A stretch of DNA of 23,291 bases, from the NCBI GenBank assembly GCA_049514335.1, contig JBEKVE010000030.1, forward strand, positions 1 through 23,291. The letters run 5' to 3'. This document shows positions 21,859 through 23,291 of this stretch, one piece after another. Positions within the stretch are counted from its first letter, which is position 1; each line of letters begins with the position of its first letter. This DNA comes from JBEKVE01 sp049514335. Lineage in GTDB: Bacteria > Actinomycetota > Acidimicrobiia > Acidimicrobiales > UBA8190. The position numbers and the translations under genes were made by a program. The notes below the pieces were generated by a model, which had not been told where the DNA came from, searched no databases, and saw nothing but the letters and a program-made list of their open reading frames with translations.

Positions 21859-23291
21859 GTGAACCGCCTGGCCGAGGAGACGAGCCCCTATCTCCGCCAG
21901 CATGCCGCCAACCCGGTCGACTGGTACCCGTGGGGTGACGAGGCCTTCGCCCGCGCCCGGGCCGAGGACCGTCCCGTCCTGCTGTCGATCGGGTACTCGG
22001 CGTGTCACTGGTGCCACGTCATGGCGCACGAGTCGTTCGAGGACGCGCACATTGCCGAGGTGCTCAACGCCGGGTTCGTCTCGGTCAAGGTCGACCGCGA
22101 GGAACGCCCCGACGTGGACGCCGTGTACATGGAGGCGGTGCTGGCCCTGAGCGGCCACGGGGGATGGCCGATGACCGTCTTCCTCACCCCCGACGGGCGC
22201 CCCTTCTTCGCCGGCACGTACTTCCCTCCCCACGACGGCCGGGGGCTTCCGAGCTTCCGTCGGGTGCTCGGCGCGGTGAGCGACGCCTGGCACGAGCGCC
22301 GCGACGAGGTCGAGCGCCAGGCCGACGCGCTGGTCGAGGCCGTGCAACGGCGCGTCCAGCTCAGCACCGACCGGGCCGTCGACCCCGGCGCCGGGGCGCT
22401 CGTGCGCTCGCCCACGGCGGCGCAGCTCCTCGACCGGGCCGTGTCCGAGCTGGCGGCCCGCTTCGACGCGGCACGGGGTGGTTTCGGGGCCGCCCCCAAG
22501 TTCCCCCAGCCGCAGCTCATCGAGCTGTGCCTGCGTCACCACCGCCTGCGCGGCGACCCCGAGTCCCTGGCCATGGCCACCGCCACCCTCGACGCCATGG
22601 CGGCGGGAGGGATCTACGACCATCTCGGCGGCGGCTTCGCCCGCTACGCCACCGACGCGGCGTGGACGGTGCCGCACTTCGAGAAGATGCTCTACGACCA
22701 GGCCGGGTTGGTGCGCGCCTACGTGCACGCCTGGCAGGTGACGGGCGCGGCGCACGACGCCCAGGTCGTCGAGGAGACGATCGGCTACGTGCTGTCCACC
22801 TTGGCGTCACCGCACGGAGGGCTGTACTCGGCCGAGGACGCCGACTCCGAGGGCGAGGAAGGGCGCTTCTATCTGTGGACCCCGGCCGAGCTGACCGAGG
22901 TCCTCGGCCCCGCCGGGGCGCTCGTGGCCGCCGAGTGGTACGGGGTCACGCCCGCGGGCAACTTCGAGGGACGCAGCATCCTGCGCCGCCCCCTCGGGGC
23001 GCCGCTCGAGCGCCCCCCCGAGGTGCAAGAGGCGCGCCGGCTCCTGTTCGATGCGCGCGCCGGGCGGGTCCGGCCCGGTCTCGACGACAAGGTCCTCACC
23101 GAGTGGAACGCCATGTTCGGCGCGGCGCTGGCCGAGGCGGCGGCGGCCACGGGCCGCGCCGACTGGGCCGCCGCGGCCGAAGCGGTGGCCGAATTCCTGC
23201 TGGCCGAGCTGCGCCGGCCCGCCGACGGGCGCTGGCTGCGCTCGTGGCAGGACGGCCGGGCCCGGCACCTGGCGTACTGCGGGGACTACGC
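21859..23291 (+). CDS. DUF255/YyaL-type thioredoxin-domain protein (N-terminal 477 residues, cut by window edge)
   Basis: This matches the family related to B. subtilis YyaL and animal SPATA20, usually about 650-700 residues. The N-terminal thioredoxin-like domain begins with NRLAEETSPYLRQHAANPVD and WYPWGDEAF, and has the redox pair in GYSACHWCHVMAHESFED. DREERPDVDAVYMEAV, LSGHGGWPMTVFLTPDGRPF and AGTYFPPHDG follow. From about residue 200 comes an (alpha/alpha)6 barrel-like part of the sugar epimerase/glycosidase type, with GGGFARYATDAAWTVPHFEK, LYSAEDADSEGEEGRFYLWT and DDKVLTEWNAMF. The biochemical function is not established. The start is GTG 21859. The C-terminus lies beyond the right edge. 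Confidence 0.93.
   Translation, partial: MNRLAEETSPYLRQHAANPVDWYPWGDEAFARARAEDRPVLLSIGYSACHWCHVMAHESFEDAHIAEVLNAGFVSVKVDREERPDVDAVYMEAVLALSGHGGWPMTVFLTPDGRPFFAGTYFPPHDGRGLPSFRRVLGAVSDAWHERRDEVERQADALVEAVQRRVQLSTDRAVDPGAGALVRSPTAAQLLDRAVSELAARFDAARGGFGAAPKFPQPQLIELCLRHHRLRGDPESLAMATATLDAMAAGGIYDHLGGGFARYATDAAWTVPHFEKMLYDQAGLVRAYVHAWQVTGAAHDAQVVEETIGYVLSTLASPHGGLYSAEDADSEGEEGRFYLWTPAELTEVLGPAGALVAAEWYGVTPAGNFEGRSILRRPLGAPLERPPEVQEARRLLFDARAGRVRPGLDDKVLTEWNAMFGAALAEAAAATGRADWAAAAEAVAEFLLAELRRPADGRWLRSWQDGRARHLAYCGDY

Overview
The window is very GC-rich, densely coded chromosomal DNA with many GTG starts. I read it as an actinobacterium, most likely of the class Acidimicrobiia. The reasons are the DUF3151 gene, the order prepilin peptidase-aroC-aroK-aroB-aroQ-pepQ-efp-nusB-pyrR-pyrB-pyrC-carA-carB, and a secreted NlpC/P60 protein with 'YWLVASDGGVF' repeats that I associate with that class. 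I see no tRNA, rRNA, insertion sequence or CRISPR array. No stretch longer than about 150 bases lacks a gene.

Region 1 (1-12236, minus strand, read from right to left) is a housekeeping supercluster. It starts with an Nfu-type Fe-S carrier and a prepilin peptidase, followed by shikimate genes (aroC, aroK, aroB, aroQ), an M24B aminopeptidase, elongation factor P and NusB. It ends with de novo pyrimidine genes (pyrR, pyrB, pyrC, carA, carB; carB runs off the left edge). Many junctions are GTGA or TGATG start-stop overlaps, implying translational coupling. Between nusB and pyrR lies a sequence matching the PyrR RNA-binding loop consensus, 11 bases before a strong Shine-Dalgarno. This suggests that PyrR represses its own operon at translation.

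Region 2 (12267-17197, plus strand) is the unusual part. It holds an ATP-grasp ligase-like enzyme, a B12-type radical SAM protein ending in a CCAEP tail (the cysteine form of a family whose other members carry selenocysteine there, as I recall), and a protein with eight cysteines resembling DUF3109/YkgJ. A secreted NlpC/P60 protein with four 42-residue repeats follows. The first three look like one uncharacterised pathway.

Region 3 (17213-20956 and on to 21739) is mostly minus strand: SDR oxidoreductase, tyrS, a 28-residue membrane peptide, DUF3151, a putative lipoprotein and a flavin reductase, plus a small CxxC protein. A 92-residue plus-strand protein lies between these. Region 4 (21859 to the right edge) is the start of a DUF255/YyaL thioredoxin-fold protein, divergent from the SDR.

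Several genes have a TAnnnT-like hexamer 6 or 7 bases before the start codon and no Shine-Dalgarno, which suggests leaderless transcripts.
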